The position numbers were made by a program, and so were the translations under genes. Below the pieces are notes generated by a model. The model worked only from the letters and a program-made list of their open reading frames with translations. It had not been told where the DNA came from and did not search any database. A stretch of DNA of 64,000 bases from Paroceanicella profunda (GTDB taxonomy: Bacteria > Pseudomonadota > Alphaproteobacteria > Rhodobacterales > Rhodobacteraceae), in contig NZ_CP040818.1 in NCBI RefSeq assembly GCF_005887635.2, positions 1,394,501 to 1,458,500 on the forward strand. Reading direction: 5' to 3'. Below are positions 1-7,330 of this stretch, one piece after another. Numbering within the stretch: the stretch's first letter is position 1; each line of letters opens with the position of its first letter.

Positions 1-304
1 TGTCGTAGGGTGTCTCGCCGCCCGCGGAGAGCACGACCTTCCGCGCCCGGTCGATGCCGGTGACCGCCTCGCCGAAGCGGGTGGTCACGCCGCGGGCCGC
101 ATACCAGGCGGCGTCATGGGTCACGATCTCCTCATAGGTCTTCTCGCCGGAGAGGACGGGGGAGAGCATGATGCGGTTGTAGTTGCCGCGCGGCTCGGCG
201 CCGAACAGGGTCACGTCATAGGCGGCGGGGTCGGTCTCGAAGAGGTATTCCAGCGCGCGGCCTGAGGCCATGCCCGCGCCGATGACAACCAGTTTCTTGC
301 CCAT
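1..304 (-). CDS. nirB: Nitrite reductase [NAD(P)H] large subunit, N-terminal part (cut by window start)
   Basis: The first 101 codons of a minus-strand gene running off the left edge. The protein begins MGKKLVVIGAGMASGRALEY, a Rossmann FAD-binding loop (G-x-G-x-x-S near residues 9-14). It continues with a GNYNRIMLSPVLSGEKTYEE segment typical of the NirB/NasB flavoprotein domain of assimilatory nitrite reductase, which reduces nitrite to ammonium in the cytoplasm. It is the last visible gene after nrtA-nrtB-nrtC, 63 bp downstream of the ATPase, and probably in the same operon. The flavin, sirohaem and Fe-S parts lie outside the window, so the call rests on the N-terminus and context. Confidence 0.85.
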   Translation of the reverse strand, partial: MGKKLVVIGAGMASGRALEYLFETDPAAYDVTLFGAEPRGNYNRIMLSPVLSGEKTYEEIVTHDAAWYAARGVTTRFGEAVTGIDRARKVVLSAGGETPYD

Positions 305-367
305 GTGGGTATCCTTTCTGGTGGATCGCTCAGGAAATGCCCTCCCGCCGGGGGGAGGGGCGCGGTA

Positions 368-2041
368 TCAGGCCGCCGACTTCTTCTTCGCGTGGCCGTG
401 TTCGTAATCTTCGAGGAACTGCAGCACCTCGGCGCGGTAGGCGTAATAGTCCGGGTGCTCCAGCAGCGCGCGGCGGGTGCGCGGGCGGGGCAGGGCCACG
501 TCCATGATCTTGCCGATGCGCGCGCGGGGCCCGTTGGTCATCATCACCACCCGGTCGGAGAGCAGCACCGCCTCGTCCACGTCATGGGTGACGCAGATCG
601 CGGTGACCCGGGTGCGCGACCACACCTCCATCAGCACCTCCTGCAGCTCCCAGCGGGTGAGGCTGTCGAGCATGCCGAACGGCTCGTCGAGCAGCAGCAG
701 CTTGGGGCTCAGCGCGAAGGCCCGCGCGATCCCCACCCGCTGGCGCATGCCGTTGGAGAGCTCGGCGGCGGGCTTGTGCATCGCATCGCCCAGGCCCACG
801 CGCTCGAGGTAATATTCCACCACGTCCTGGCGTTCCTGCCGGCTGGCCTTCGGGTAGACCTTGTCCACGCCGATCGCCACGTTCTCCCGCGCGGTGAGCC
901 AGGGGAACAGCGAGGGAGACTGGAACACAACCGCCCGCTCCGGGTTCGCGCCCTCCACATGGCGGCCGTCGAGGATGATGCCGCCCCTGGAGATGCCGTT
1001 CAGCCCGGCGGCCATGGTGAGCGCGGTGGATTTGCCGCAGCCCGAATGGCCGATGATGGACACGAACTCGCCCTTCGCCAGCGTGAGGTCGAAGCCTTCC
1101 ACCACGGTGAGCGGGCCCTTCGGCGTGGGGTAGATCTTGTGCACGTCGGAGAACTGCAGGTAACGGGTGTCATCGGCCGCCGAGGCGCCGGCCTCGCGCA
1201 CCGCCTTGGGCGCAAGGTGGTGGATGGCGGTGATGCCGGGCAGCGAGCGGGTCTGCGCGCTGGCGGCGGTGATGCCGACCCCCATCAGGTACTGGGTCAC
1301 CTTCGCGCGCAGGCTCTTGAAGGCGGGGTCCGCATTCATCGCCGTGCGGTCCCGCGGGCGGGGCAGGTGCACCTCGAAGGCCTCGGCCAGGGTGGCGTCC
1401 GGGCCGGGGTTGAGCGGGATGATCCGGTCGGCGAGCAGGATCGCCTCGTCCACGTCATTGGTGATGAGCACCACGGTCTTCTTCTCGATCTGGCTGATCG
1501 CCTCGATCTCGTCCTGCAGGTTGGCGCGGGTGAGCGCGTCGAGCGCGGAGAGCGGCTCGTCGAGCAGGACCACCTCCGGCTGCATGGCGAGCGCCCGGGC
1601 CACGGAGACCCGCTGGCGCATGCCGCCCGACAGTTCCGCCGGGCGCCGGTCCACCGCGTGGGAGAGCCCGACCATGTCGATGTAGCGGCGCACCAGCTCC
1701 GCGCGCTGGGCGCGGGTCCTGCGCTTGTGCACGGCGTTCACCGCCAGGGCCACGTTGCCCTCCACCGTCAGCCAGGGCATCAGCGAGTAGGACTGGAACA
1801 CCAGCCCGCGCTCCGGCCCCGGGCCCTCGATGGACGCGCCGCGGAACAGGGCCGCGCCGCTGTCGGGCGTCTCCAGCCCGGCGAGGATGTTCATCAGCGT
1901 GGTCTTGCCGGAGCCCGAGAAGCCCACGATAGCCACGAATTCGCCTTCCGACACCGAGAGGTTCACGTCGCGCAGCACCGACGTGGTGCCGAAGCCCTTG
2001 GAAACGTTGCGCAGTTCGAGAATGGGGTTCATGACACTCAC
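368..2041 (-). CDS. nrtC: Nitrate ABC transporter ATPase, two fused nucleotide-binding domains
   Basis: A 557-residue cytoplasmic ATPase with two complete ABC domains in tandem, powering NrtB. Domain 1 has Walker A GFSGSGKT (40-47), signature LSGGMRQR (137-144) and Walker B VVLLDEP. Domain 2 has GHSGCGKS (331-338), LSNGMRQR and LLLLDEP. The switch position in domain 1 reads LITND, with Asn where domain 2 has the usual His (VTHD), so the two sites are probably unequal. In cyanobacteria NrtC and NrtD are separate, with an NrtA-like domain on NrtC; here two bare ATPases are fused. A GTG start at 2041 overlaps the nrtB stop by 4 bp (GTGA); an ATG nine bases on (2032) is an alternative. Confidence 0.9.
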   Translation of the reverse strand: MSVMNPILELRNVSKGFGTTSVLRDVNLSVSEGEFVAIVGFSGSGKTTLMNILAGLETPDSGAALFRGASIEGPGPERGLVFQSYSLMPWLTVEGNVALAVNAVHKRRTRAQRAELVRRYIDMVGLSHAVDRRPAELSGGMRQRVSVARALAMQPEVVLLDEPLSALDALTRANLQDEIEAISQIEKKTVVLITNDVDEAILLADRIIPLNPGPDATLAEAFEVHLPRPRDRTAMNADPAFKSLRAKVTQYLMGVGITAASAQTRSLPGITAIHHLAPKAVREAGASAADDTRYLQFSDVHKIYPTPKGPLTVVEGFDLTLAKGEFVSIIGHSGCGKSTALTMAAGLNGISRGGIILDGRHVEGANPERAVVFQSPSLFPWLTARENVAIGVDKVYPKASRQERQDVVEYYLERVGLGDAMHKPAAELSNGMRQRVGIARAFALSPKLLLLDEPFGMLDSLTRWELQEVLMEVWSRTRVTAICVTHDVDEAVLLSDRVVMMTNGPRARIGKIMDVALPRPRTRRALLEHPDYYAYRAEVLQFLEDYEHGHAKKKSAA

Positions 2042-3111
2042 CGGTTGGCCGAGAAGGTGAACATGGTCTGGAGCGCGAACATCAGCCGGTCCAGCGCGTA
2101 GCCGATCAGCCCGATGGTGAGCACCGCCACCATGATCCGGGCGAGGGACTGGGAGGAGCCGTTCTGGAACTCGTCCCAGACGAACTTGCCCAGGCCCGGG
2201 TTCTGCGCCAGCATCTCGGCGGCGATCAGCACCATCCAGCCCACGCCCAGCGACAGGCGCAGCCCGGTGAAGATCAGCGGCAGCGCCGAGGGCAGCACCA
2301 GCTTCACGATCCGGGTGCGGGTGTCGAGGTTCAACACCCGGCCCACGTTCACCAGGTCCTTGTCGATGGAGGCCACGCCGAGCGCGGTGTTGATCAGCGT
2401 CGGCCAGAGCGAGCAGAGCGTGACCGTGATCGCCGAGATCAGGAAGGATTTGGAGAACAGGCCGTCATTGGTGGCATAGACCGCCGAGATGATCATGGTG
2501 ACGATCGGAAGCCAGGCCAGCGGCGAGACCGGCTTGAAGATCTGGATCAGCGGGTTCAGCCCGGCGCTCATCACCGGCGACAGCCCGCACAGGATGCCCA
2601 CCGGCACCGCGATGGCCGTGGCCACCAGGAAGCCGAAGAACACGGTCTGCAGCGAGGTCCAGATCTGGGCGTAGTAGGTGGGCGCGCCGGTGTAATCGCG
2701 CCATTTCACCGCGTCCTCCTTGCCGGCGGCGATGAGCTTGGCGTTCCGCGCCTCCTGCCGGGCGTAGAAATCGTCCGCCTTGGCGGTTTCGCGCAGGTAG
2801 TCCTCGTTGAGCGACACCGCCTGCTCCCACACCGCCGCCGGGCCGGGCACCGCGCCGAGCGAGGTCTGCACCCGGGGCGCCAGAACCGCCCAGGCGGCGA
2901 GGAACAGCGCGATGGCCACCAGCGGAATGCCCAGGGTGCGCCAGATCTCGCGCAGGTTCGGGCCCGGCTGGTCGCCGGCGGCGATGCGCAGCAGCGGCGC
3001 GATCCAGGCGAGGCCGAACAGGCGGAACACCTTGTCGGCCCTGGTGATGCGGGCGAAGCGCCGCTCCTGGCGGGCCGCCTTGACGTGGGTGGGATCAGTG
3101 AGGGCGGTCAT
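2038..3111 (-). CDS. nrtB: Nitrate ABC transporter permease
   Basis: A 357-residue inner-membrane permease of the NrtB/SsuC/TauC family. A polar N-terminal segment precedes the first membrane helix (about residues 60-78). A hydrophilic periplasmic stretch follows, and then the core with helices around [21 protein letters not shown] sequence and an EAA loop ([20 protein letters not shown]) that docks on the ATPase. It is the middle gene of nrtA-nrtB-nrtC: 89 bp after nrtA, with a hairpin in that gap, and overlapping nrtC by 4 bp. Nitrate rather than sulfonate or bicarbonate is inferred from the NrtA, NasTS and nirB neighbours. Confidence 0.9.
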   Translation of the reverse strand: MTALTDPTHVKAARQERRFARITRADKVFRLFGLAWIAPLLRIAAGDQPGPNLREIWRTLGIPLVAIALFLAAWAVLAPRVQTSLGAVPGPAAVWEQAVSLNEDYLRETAKADDFYARQEARNAKLIAAGKEDAVKWRDYTGAPTYYAQIWTSLQTVFFGFLVATAIAVPVGILCGLSPVMSAGLNPLIQIFKPVSPLAWLPIVTMIISAVYATNDGLFSKSFLISAITVTLCSLWPTLINTALGVASIDKDLVNVGRVLNLDTRTRIVKLVLPSALPLIFTGLRLSLGVGWMVLIAAEMLAQNPGLGKFVWDEFQNGSSQSLARIMVAVLTIGLIGYALDRLMFALQTMFTFSANR

Positions 3112-3157
3112 GGTCCTGCCTTTCGGTCCGGGGAGCGGTGGGTGGGAAAGCTGAAGT

Positions 3158-3190
3158 GCGGGAGGAGGGCGAGGGGCTCCCCCCTCCCGC
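3158..3190 (-). other. Stem-loop in the nrtA-nrtB spacer
   Basis: An 8-bp perfect inverted repeat (GCGGGAGG / CCTCCCGC) with a 17-nt G/C-rich loop lies 11 nt downstream of the nrtA stop and before nrtB. There is no U-tract, so it is not a strong intrinsic terminator. Such hairpins after solute-binding-protein genes often shield the upstream message and let the binding protein be made in excess; that role is inferred. Confidence 0.5.
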
Positions 3191-3200
3191 GGGGCCGGCC

Positions 3201-4550
3201 TCAGCCGCCGACCTTCTCGTCGCCCTTCAGGCCGATGCTGAACCGGTCCAGATAGGCGTTCGGCGCGTGGCCGTCATATTCCACCCCGTCGATGAACTCG
3301 GCGGTGGCGGGCTTGTAGCCATCGGTGCCGAAGGGGAAATCCTCGCGGGCGGCGAGCCCGTCATCGATGAGGGATTCGGCGGCCTTCAGATAGACCTCCG
3401 GCAGGTAGACCGAGGCCGCGGTCTCGGCGTACCAGGCGTCGGGTTTCGCCTCGGCGATCTGCCCCCAGCGGCGCATCTGGGTGAGGTACCAGATGGCGTC
3501 GGAGTAATAGGGGTAGGTGGCGTTGTGGCGGAAGAACACGTTGAAGTCCGGCACCTCGCGCACGTCGCCCTTCTCGTATTCGAAGGTGCCGGTCATCGAG
3601 GCGGCGATCACCTCCGCGTCGGCGCCCACGTATTGCGAGCGCGACAGGATCTCCACCGCCTCCGCACGGTTGGCGTTGTCGTCGGCGTCCAGCCACATCG
3701 CGGCACGGATCAGCGCCTTGGTGACCGCGATGGCGGTGTTCGGGTTCTCCTGAACGAAGGTGTCGGTGAGGCCGAACACCTTCTCCGGGTTGTTCTTCCA
3801 GATCTCGTAATCGGTGATCACCGGCACGCCGATGCCCTTGAACACCGCCTGCTGGTTCCAGGGCTCGCCCACGCAGTAGCCGTCGATGGTGCCGGCCTCC
3901 ATGGTGGACGGCATCTGCGGCGGCGGGGTGACGGAGAGCAGCACGTCGGCGTCGATCTGCCCGGAGGTGTTGTCGGGCGTGTAGAAGCCCGGGTTCAGCC
4001 CGCCGGCGGCCAGCCAGTAGCGCAGCTCGTAATTGTGGGTCGAGACCGGGAAGACCATGCCCATGTTGAAGGACTTGCCCTGGGCCTTGTAGCCCTGCAC
4101 CACCGGCTTCAGCGCGGCGGCGGAGATGGGGTGGACCGGCTTGCCGCCCTCCTCCGGGATGTTCTTCTTCATCTCCTCCCAGACCGCATTCGACACGGTG
4201 ATGCCGTTGCCGTTCAGGTCCATGGAAAAGGGCGTGACGATATGCGCCTCGGTGCCATAGCCGATGGTGGCCGCCAGCGGCTGGCCGGCGAGCATGTGCG
4301 CGCCGTCGAGCTGGCCGTCGATCACCCGGTCGAGCAGAACCTTCCAGTTCGCCTGGGGCTCGAGGGTGACGAACAGGCCCTCGTCCTCGAAGAATCCCTT
4401 CTCGTAGGCGATGGCGAGGGGCGCCATGTCGGTGAGCTTGATGAAGCCGAACTTCAGTTCGTCTTTCTCGACATCCAGCATTTCGGCCATGCTCGGCACG
4501 GCCGAGACGAGAGCGAGGGCGGAGCCGCAGAGCAGTCGGGTCAGTCGCAT
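3201..4550 (-). CDS. nrtA: Nitrate-binding periplasmic protein
   Basis: A 449-residue NrtA-type solute-binding protein. The start at 4550 gives a clean Sec signal peptide ([20 protein letters not shown], likely cut after Ala22) behind a GGAG Shine-Dalgarno at about 7 nt. A longer frame to 4637 would translate the terminator hairpin and was rejected. The mature part opens with the family's fold ([20 protein letters not shown]) and keeps the [12 protein letters not shown] and [12 protein letters not shown] segments of nitrate/bicarbonate-binding NrtA/CmpA proteins. It should capture nitrate for NrtB-NrtC. It is first in the transport operon, directly behind an attenuator-like leader (4568-4688), and is paralogous to the cytoplasmic sensor NasS upstream. 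Confidence 0.92.
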   Translation of the reverse strand: MRLTRLLCGSALALVSAVPSMAEMLDVEKDELKFGFIKLTDMAPLAIAYEKGFFEDEGLFVTLEPQANWKVLLDRVIDGQLDGAHMLAGQPLAATIGYGTEAHIVTPFSMDLNGNGITVSNAVWEEMKKNIPEEGGKPVHPISAAALKPVVQGYKAQGKSFNMGMVFPVSTHNYELRYWLAAGGLNPGFYTPDNTSGQIDADVLLSVTPPPQMPSTMEAGTIDGYCVGEPWNQQAVFKGIGVPVITDYEIWKNNPEKVFGLTDTFVQENPNTAIAVTKALIRAAMWLDADDNANRAEAVEILSRSQYVGADAEVIAASMTGTFEYEKGDVREVPDFNVFFRHNATYPYYSDAIWYLTQMRRWGQIAEAKPDAWYAETAASVYLPEVYLKAAESLIDDGLAAREDFPFGTDGYKPATAEFIDGVEYDGHAPNAYLDRFSIGLKGDEKVGG

Positions 4551-4567
4551 GGGGCATCTCCAGAAAC

Positions 4568-4631
4568 AAAAAAAAATGCCGCTCGAACTGTCGCAGACCC
4601 GTATGCGGGGTCGCTGAGTTCGAGCGGCATT
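4568..4631 (-). terminator. Intrinsic terminator in the nrtA leader (attenuator)
   Basis: On the minus strand a perfect 15-bp inverted repeat (arms 4617-4631 and 4575-4589) encloses an inner GACCC/GGGTC hairpin. A run of U (nine A on the plus strand, 4568-4576) follows directly. It ends 17 nt before the nrtA ATG and lies after the likely promoter. As a terminator placed before, not after, a gene, it should stop transcription unless antiterminated; NasT, encoded just upstream, belongs to the ANTAR family that does this. Confidence 0.88.
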
Positions 4632-4641
4632 GCTCAAGTCT

Positions 4642-4688
4642 GCTCCGACTTCGGAGCGGGGATTCGAAAGGAAGGCGCCTTTGCCTCC
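4642..4688 (-). promoter_or_regulatory. Paired stem-loops, candidate ANTAR (NasT) RNA target
   Basis: In the minus-strand RNA, hairpin 1 (4688-4671) has stem GGAGGC/GCCUUC and hexaloop AAAGGC, matching the A1/G4 loop rule reported for ANTAR targets. Thirteen nt later hairpin 2 (4657-4642) can form GCUCC/GGAGC with hexaloop GAAGUC, which keeps G4 but has G at position 1. The terminator begins 10 nt further on. Two hexaloop hairpins just before a terminator is the known ANTAR antitermination layout. The stem of hairpin 1 includes a G-U pair, and hairpin 2 could close to a tetraloop instead. Confidence 0.6.
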
Positions 4689-4697
4689 GTCACCTTC

Positions 4698-4726
4698 TGT
4701 ATGCGCTGCAGCGGAGTTTGAGTCAA
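4698..4726 (-). promoter_or_regulatory. Putative promoter of nrtA operon
   Basis: The minus strand reads TTGACT (4726-4721), a 17-nt spacer and CATACA (4703-4698). The -35 box is close to consensus and the -10 is weak. Transcription would begin just before the first leader hairpin, which fits an attenuation leader. A sigma-54 site was looked for and not found convincingly. Confidence 0.4.
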
Positions 4727-4747
4727 ATACGTTGTGGAAGAAGGTGC

Positions 4748-4828
4748 CAAAATATGAGGCGACACATATTTGAAGTGGCTTTATGCCCGAATATTAAGCA
4801 AAATATGCCCATAAATTGCTCAAATATG
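4748..4828. promoter_or_regulatory. Cluster of CAAATATG-type motifs upstream of nrtA promoter
   Basis: An AT-rich island in an otherwise very GC-rich region holds CAAAATATG (4748-4756), the inverse CATATTTG (4765-4772), CAAAATATG (4799-4807) and CAAATATG (4821-4828). The first two form a dyad. They lie about 20-105 bp upstream of the proposed -35 box, where an activator would bind. The cognate regulator is unknown. Confidence 0.4.
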
Positions 4829-4907
4829 CTGAAGAGAGGGCGCAGGGCTGATTCGCTCCCGGCCAGGCGGGTGCGCTGCGGCAGGGGCGAAACGGGCCGC
4901 CGGGCTG

Positions 4908-5957
4908 TCAGCCGGGGGTGATTCCCAGGGGGGCAAGGGCGGTGCGGGCCGCGGTATCGGCAAAGCAGGTCGTCGCGGCGCGGCGCAGGTCGGCCGGCGC
5001 GATGCCCCAGGGCGCCGACACCCGGTCAGCCAGCCAGAGCCCCTCCGCGCTGTCGGGAATGCACAGCGCGCCGCCGTCCAGCAGCAGGGCGCAGGGGTCC
5101 TGCCCGACATGGCCGTGACCGTCGATCACGAAGGCGCCGCGCAGCGCCTGTTCGATCAGCGGCGAAGGGCAGTCGAGATAGGTCGGCAGGCACAGGATCT
5201 CCGCCAGAACCTGCAGCGAATCCGCCTTCCCGGCCCAGGCGCCGGCGCGGGCCAGCGCGCGCATGAGCTGTGCGAGGATGGCGGCGTTCTCCTCCGCCCA
5301 GTCGCGGCGCACGCCCAGCACCTTCTCGCGGGTGTGCCTGCGGATGCTGGCACCGGTGAGCAGCATCTCCGCCGCGCCGCGCTCCACCGCCACGCTGCCC
5401 CAGGGCTCGCCGACCATCACCATGTCCACCTCGCCGGCCATCAGCACCTCGCTCAGCAGCGAGGGCGGGGCGACGACCATGTCGAAATCGCGGTCCGCGT
5501 CGCCGCCGCCGCGCTCCATCAGCAGGCGCACCAGCTCGCGGTGCATGGAATGCGGGTAGGGCACGCCGACGCGCAGCCGATCGCGGCGGGCGCGGCGCAC
5601 CAGCGCCCGGGCGGTGGCATCCGCATCGCCGAAGGCGGCGCCGAGGTCGCGCAGCTCGGCGGCCAGCGGCCGCGCGGCGGTGAGGGTGTTGCCGTCCAGC
5701 CCCAGCACGAAGGGCGCCACGATCTCCGCCGGCACCGGGCCCAGCCCGAGCGACATCGCCAGCGGCAGTGGCGCCAGCATGTGCGCCATCGGGTAGACCC
5801 CGAGCGAGACCTTGTCACGGATGGAGGACCAGCTTGCCTCGCGGCGCAGCACCAGGTCCACGCCTTCCTCCGCGGCGAAGCCCATCTCCAGCGCGGCCAC
5901 CAGCAGCGCGCTGTCGGTGAGCGCGACGAAACCGCATTCCACCTGCGCCAGGCTCAT
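4908..5957 (-). CDS. nasS: Nitrate/nitrite sensor NasS (NrtA-like, cytoplasmic)
   Basis: A 349-residue NrtA/CmpA-fold protein with no signal peptide (MSLAQVECGFVALTDSALLV), about 100 residues shorter than NrtA. In characterised NasST systems NasS holds the ANTAR protein NasT when nitrate is absent and releases it when nitrate or nitrite binds. Family segments kept here are AHMLAPLPLAMSLGLG and MVMVGEPWGSVAVERGA, equivalent to the NrtA ligand pocket region. Its ATG overlaps the nasT stop by 4 bp (ATGA), so the two are translationally coupled, as expected for a 1:1 complex. It lies just upstream of the nrtA leader. Confidence 0.9.
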   Translation of the reverse strand: MSLAQVECGFVALTDSALLVAALEMGFAAEEGVDLVLRREASWSSIRDKVSLGVYPMAHMLAPLPLAMSLGLGPVPAEIVAPFVLGLDGNTLTAARPLAAELRDLGAAFGDADATARALVRRARRDRLRVGVPYPHSMHRELVRLLMERGGGDADRDFDMVVAPPSLLSEVLMAGEVDMVMVGEPWGSVAVERGAAEMLLTGASIRRHTREKVLGVRRDWAEENAAILAQLMRALARAGAWAGKADSLQVLAEILCLPTYLDCPSPLIEQALRGAFVIDGHGHVGQDPCALLLDGGALCIPDSAEGLWLADRVSAPWGIAPADLRRAATTCFADTAARTALAPLGITPG

Positions 5958-6535
5958 GACAGCAGCCCTGCCGCGGTGACGAGGCCTTCGGCGAGATCGG
6001 CCACGCGCTTGCCCTGGTCCATCGCGGTCTTGCGCAGCAGGGCGTAGGCGGCTTCCTCGTCAATGCCGCGGGCCTTCATCAGGATGCCCTTGGCGCGGTC
6101 GATGGTCTTGCGCTCCGCGAGGGCGGCCTTGGTGGCGGTGAGCTCGGCCTGCAGCCGGGCGAAGGAGTGGAAGCGCGCGATGGCGGTTTCCAGCACCGAG
6201 CGCACCCGGTCGCTGCGCAGCCCGTTCACCACATAGGCGCTGACGCCCGCGGAGATGGCGGCCTGCATCATCGCGCGGTCCGAGCGGTCGACGAACATCG
6301 CCACGGGGCGTTCGGAGGGGCCGGTGGCGGCGGTGAGCTGTTCGAGCATGTCGCGGTTCGGGTTCTCGAGGCCGATGAGCACGATGTCGGCGTCCAGCCG
6401 GGCGAGGCGGGCGGCGATCCCTTGCATTTCCGAAACGATGGTGACCCGGTATTCGCCCTCGTCCTCCAGCCCGCCACGGATCATCGCCGCGCGGTCCGCG
6501 TCGGGGTCTATCACCACGATGTGCAGTGGGGGCAT
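5954..6535 (-). CDS. nasT: ANTAR-domain transcription antiterminator NasT
   Basis: A 193-residue two-domain protein. Residues 1-120 form a receiver-like domain (LHIVVIDPDADRAAMIRGGL). Residues 128-190 form the ANTAR RNA-binding three-helix domain (ERKTIDRAKGILMKARGIDE, then AYALLRKTAMDQGKRVADLA). The phosphoacceptor position reads IVLIGLENPN, Gly55 instead of Asp, so control by phosphorylation is unlikely and control by NasS is favoured. The ATG at 6535 is preceded by GGAG at 7 nt; a longer frame to 6934 has no conserved sequence. It should bind the hairpins at 4642-4688 and suppress the terminator before nrtA. Confidence 0.92.
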   Translation of the reverse strand: MPPLHIVVIDPDADRAAMIRGGLEDEGEYRVTIVSEMQGIAARLARLDADIVLIGLENPNRDMLEQLTAATGPSERPVAMFVDRSDRAMMQAAISAGVSAYVVNGLRSDRVRSVLETAIARFHSFARLQAELTATKAALAERKTIDRAKGILMKARGIDEEAAYALLRKTAMDQGKRVADLAEGLVTAAGLLS

Positions 6536-6960
6536 GGGGGGCTCCGGTGGATGGAGGGCGCACAGTTCCCACAGACAAGCGCCAATCGCGCTTCGGATCA
6601 AGAGTTTTGCTGCGCTGCGGCATCGCCCCCGCGAAGAGTGCGGCCGGCCGGTTCCCGTTCCCACCGTGCCCGAGGCGCAGGGGCCGTGCCCGCGAAGGCC
6701 GTTCGGCGCACCCCGGGCGGGCCTTCCCCTCGGGGGGCATCGAGCCCCCGTCGGGAAACGGTGCGCTGCGCGCACCGGGCGCCGGTGGCCGCCGGGCGCC
6801 AGGGGGCGCTTCAGGAGACGCCGCGGGAGAGATGGCCCGTGCCGCAGAGCCACGTGGACCAATGGGGGATCCGGACTGCCCGGCGCGCCGACCGGCTCAG
6901 CCCGGTCGGCGCGCCGGAACCGGGCGGAAGCCATCCCCGGGGGATCGGAAACTCACGGGC

Positions 6961-7239
6961 GAGCGGTGACGGGCCGTGCGGCGGAGGGACGCCAGTGTGA
7001 GCGGCGATGGTCTGCGGGGCGGCGACAGGACGCCATGGTGAATGGCGACGGTCCGTGGGGGTGAGGGGACGCCAAGGCGAGCGGTGCCGGTCCGTGGAGC
7101 GGTGAGGGGTCGCCGGGGTGCGTGGTGCCGGTCCGCGAGAGGCGATGGGATGCCGGGTGAACGGTCACGGTCCGCGTGGGGTGAGGGGAGGGCGCGGTGG
7201 GCAGTGACGGTCCGCGGGGGGCGGAGAACGGGTGCTCCG
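6961..7239. repeat. Degenerate ~40-bp tandem repeat, about 7 copies
   Basis: Seven consecutive units of 38-41 bp can be aligned by eye. Each starts near GAGCGGTGACGGTCCG and ends near GGGGACGCC. Copies differ by several substitutions and small indels, so the array is old or diverging. The plus strand is G-rich. There is no matching unit in the other arrays of this window. Confidence 0.75.
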
Positions 7240-7282
7240 GCCCGGAGCGGTGGGACCAGGCGGGGTCCCCGCGCGGGAGGCG

Positions 7283-7312
7283 GGAGCACGCCTGGAAGGG
7301 GAGGCGTGCTCC
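7283..7312 (-). terminator. Hairpin downstream of matB
   Basis: A perfect 11-bp inverted repeat (GGAGCACGCCT / AGGCGTGCTCC) with an 8-nt loop lies 19 bp past the matB stop. No U-run follows, so it may be a message-end stabiliser or Rho-assisted end rather than a classic intrinsic terminator. Confidence 0.5.
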
Positions 7313-7330
7313 GGGTTCGCGCGGGTGGGG

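Larger units (their letters stand above)
6536..7330. other. Spacer of 795 bp between nasT and matB, mostly non-coding
   Basis: No frame in this stretch has coding character. It presumably holds the nasT promoter near 6540-6640, which I could not define. It also holds a 17-bp palindrome GGGGGCATCGAGCCCCC (6733-6749) shared with two other sites, a roughly 40-bp tandem repeat (6961-7239) and a hairpin behind matB (7283-7312). Confidence 0.7.

Noticed and set aside
305..2101. Long plus-strand open frame (598 codons) opposite the nitrate ATPase
   Set aside because: It mirrors the real gene; the product is His/Gly/Arg-rich without any domain. High GC removes stop codons from antisense frames throughout the window.
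4735..4755. Sigma-54 promoter before nrtA
   Set aside because: The minus strand has TGGCAC but the -12 element (TTGCA) is absent at the required spacing.
6536..6934. N-terminal extension of NasT to 326 residues
   Set aside because: The extra 133 residues are low-complexity Arg/Pro/Gly. ATG 6535 has a good ribosome site and begins the receiver domain.
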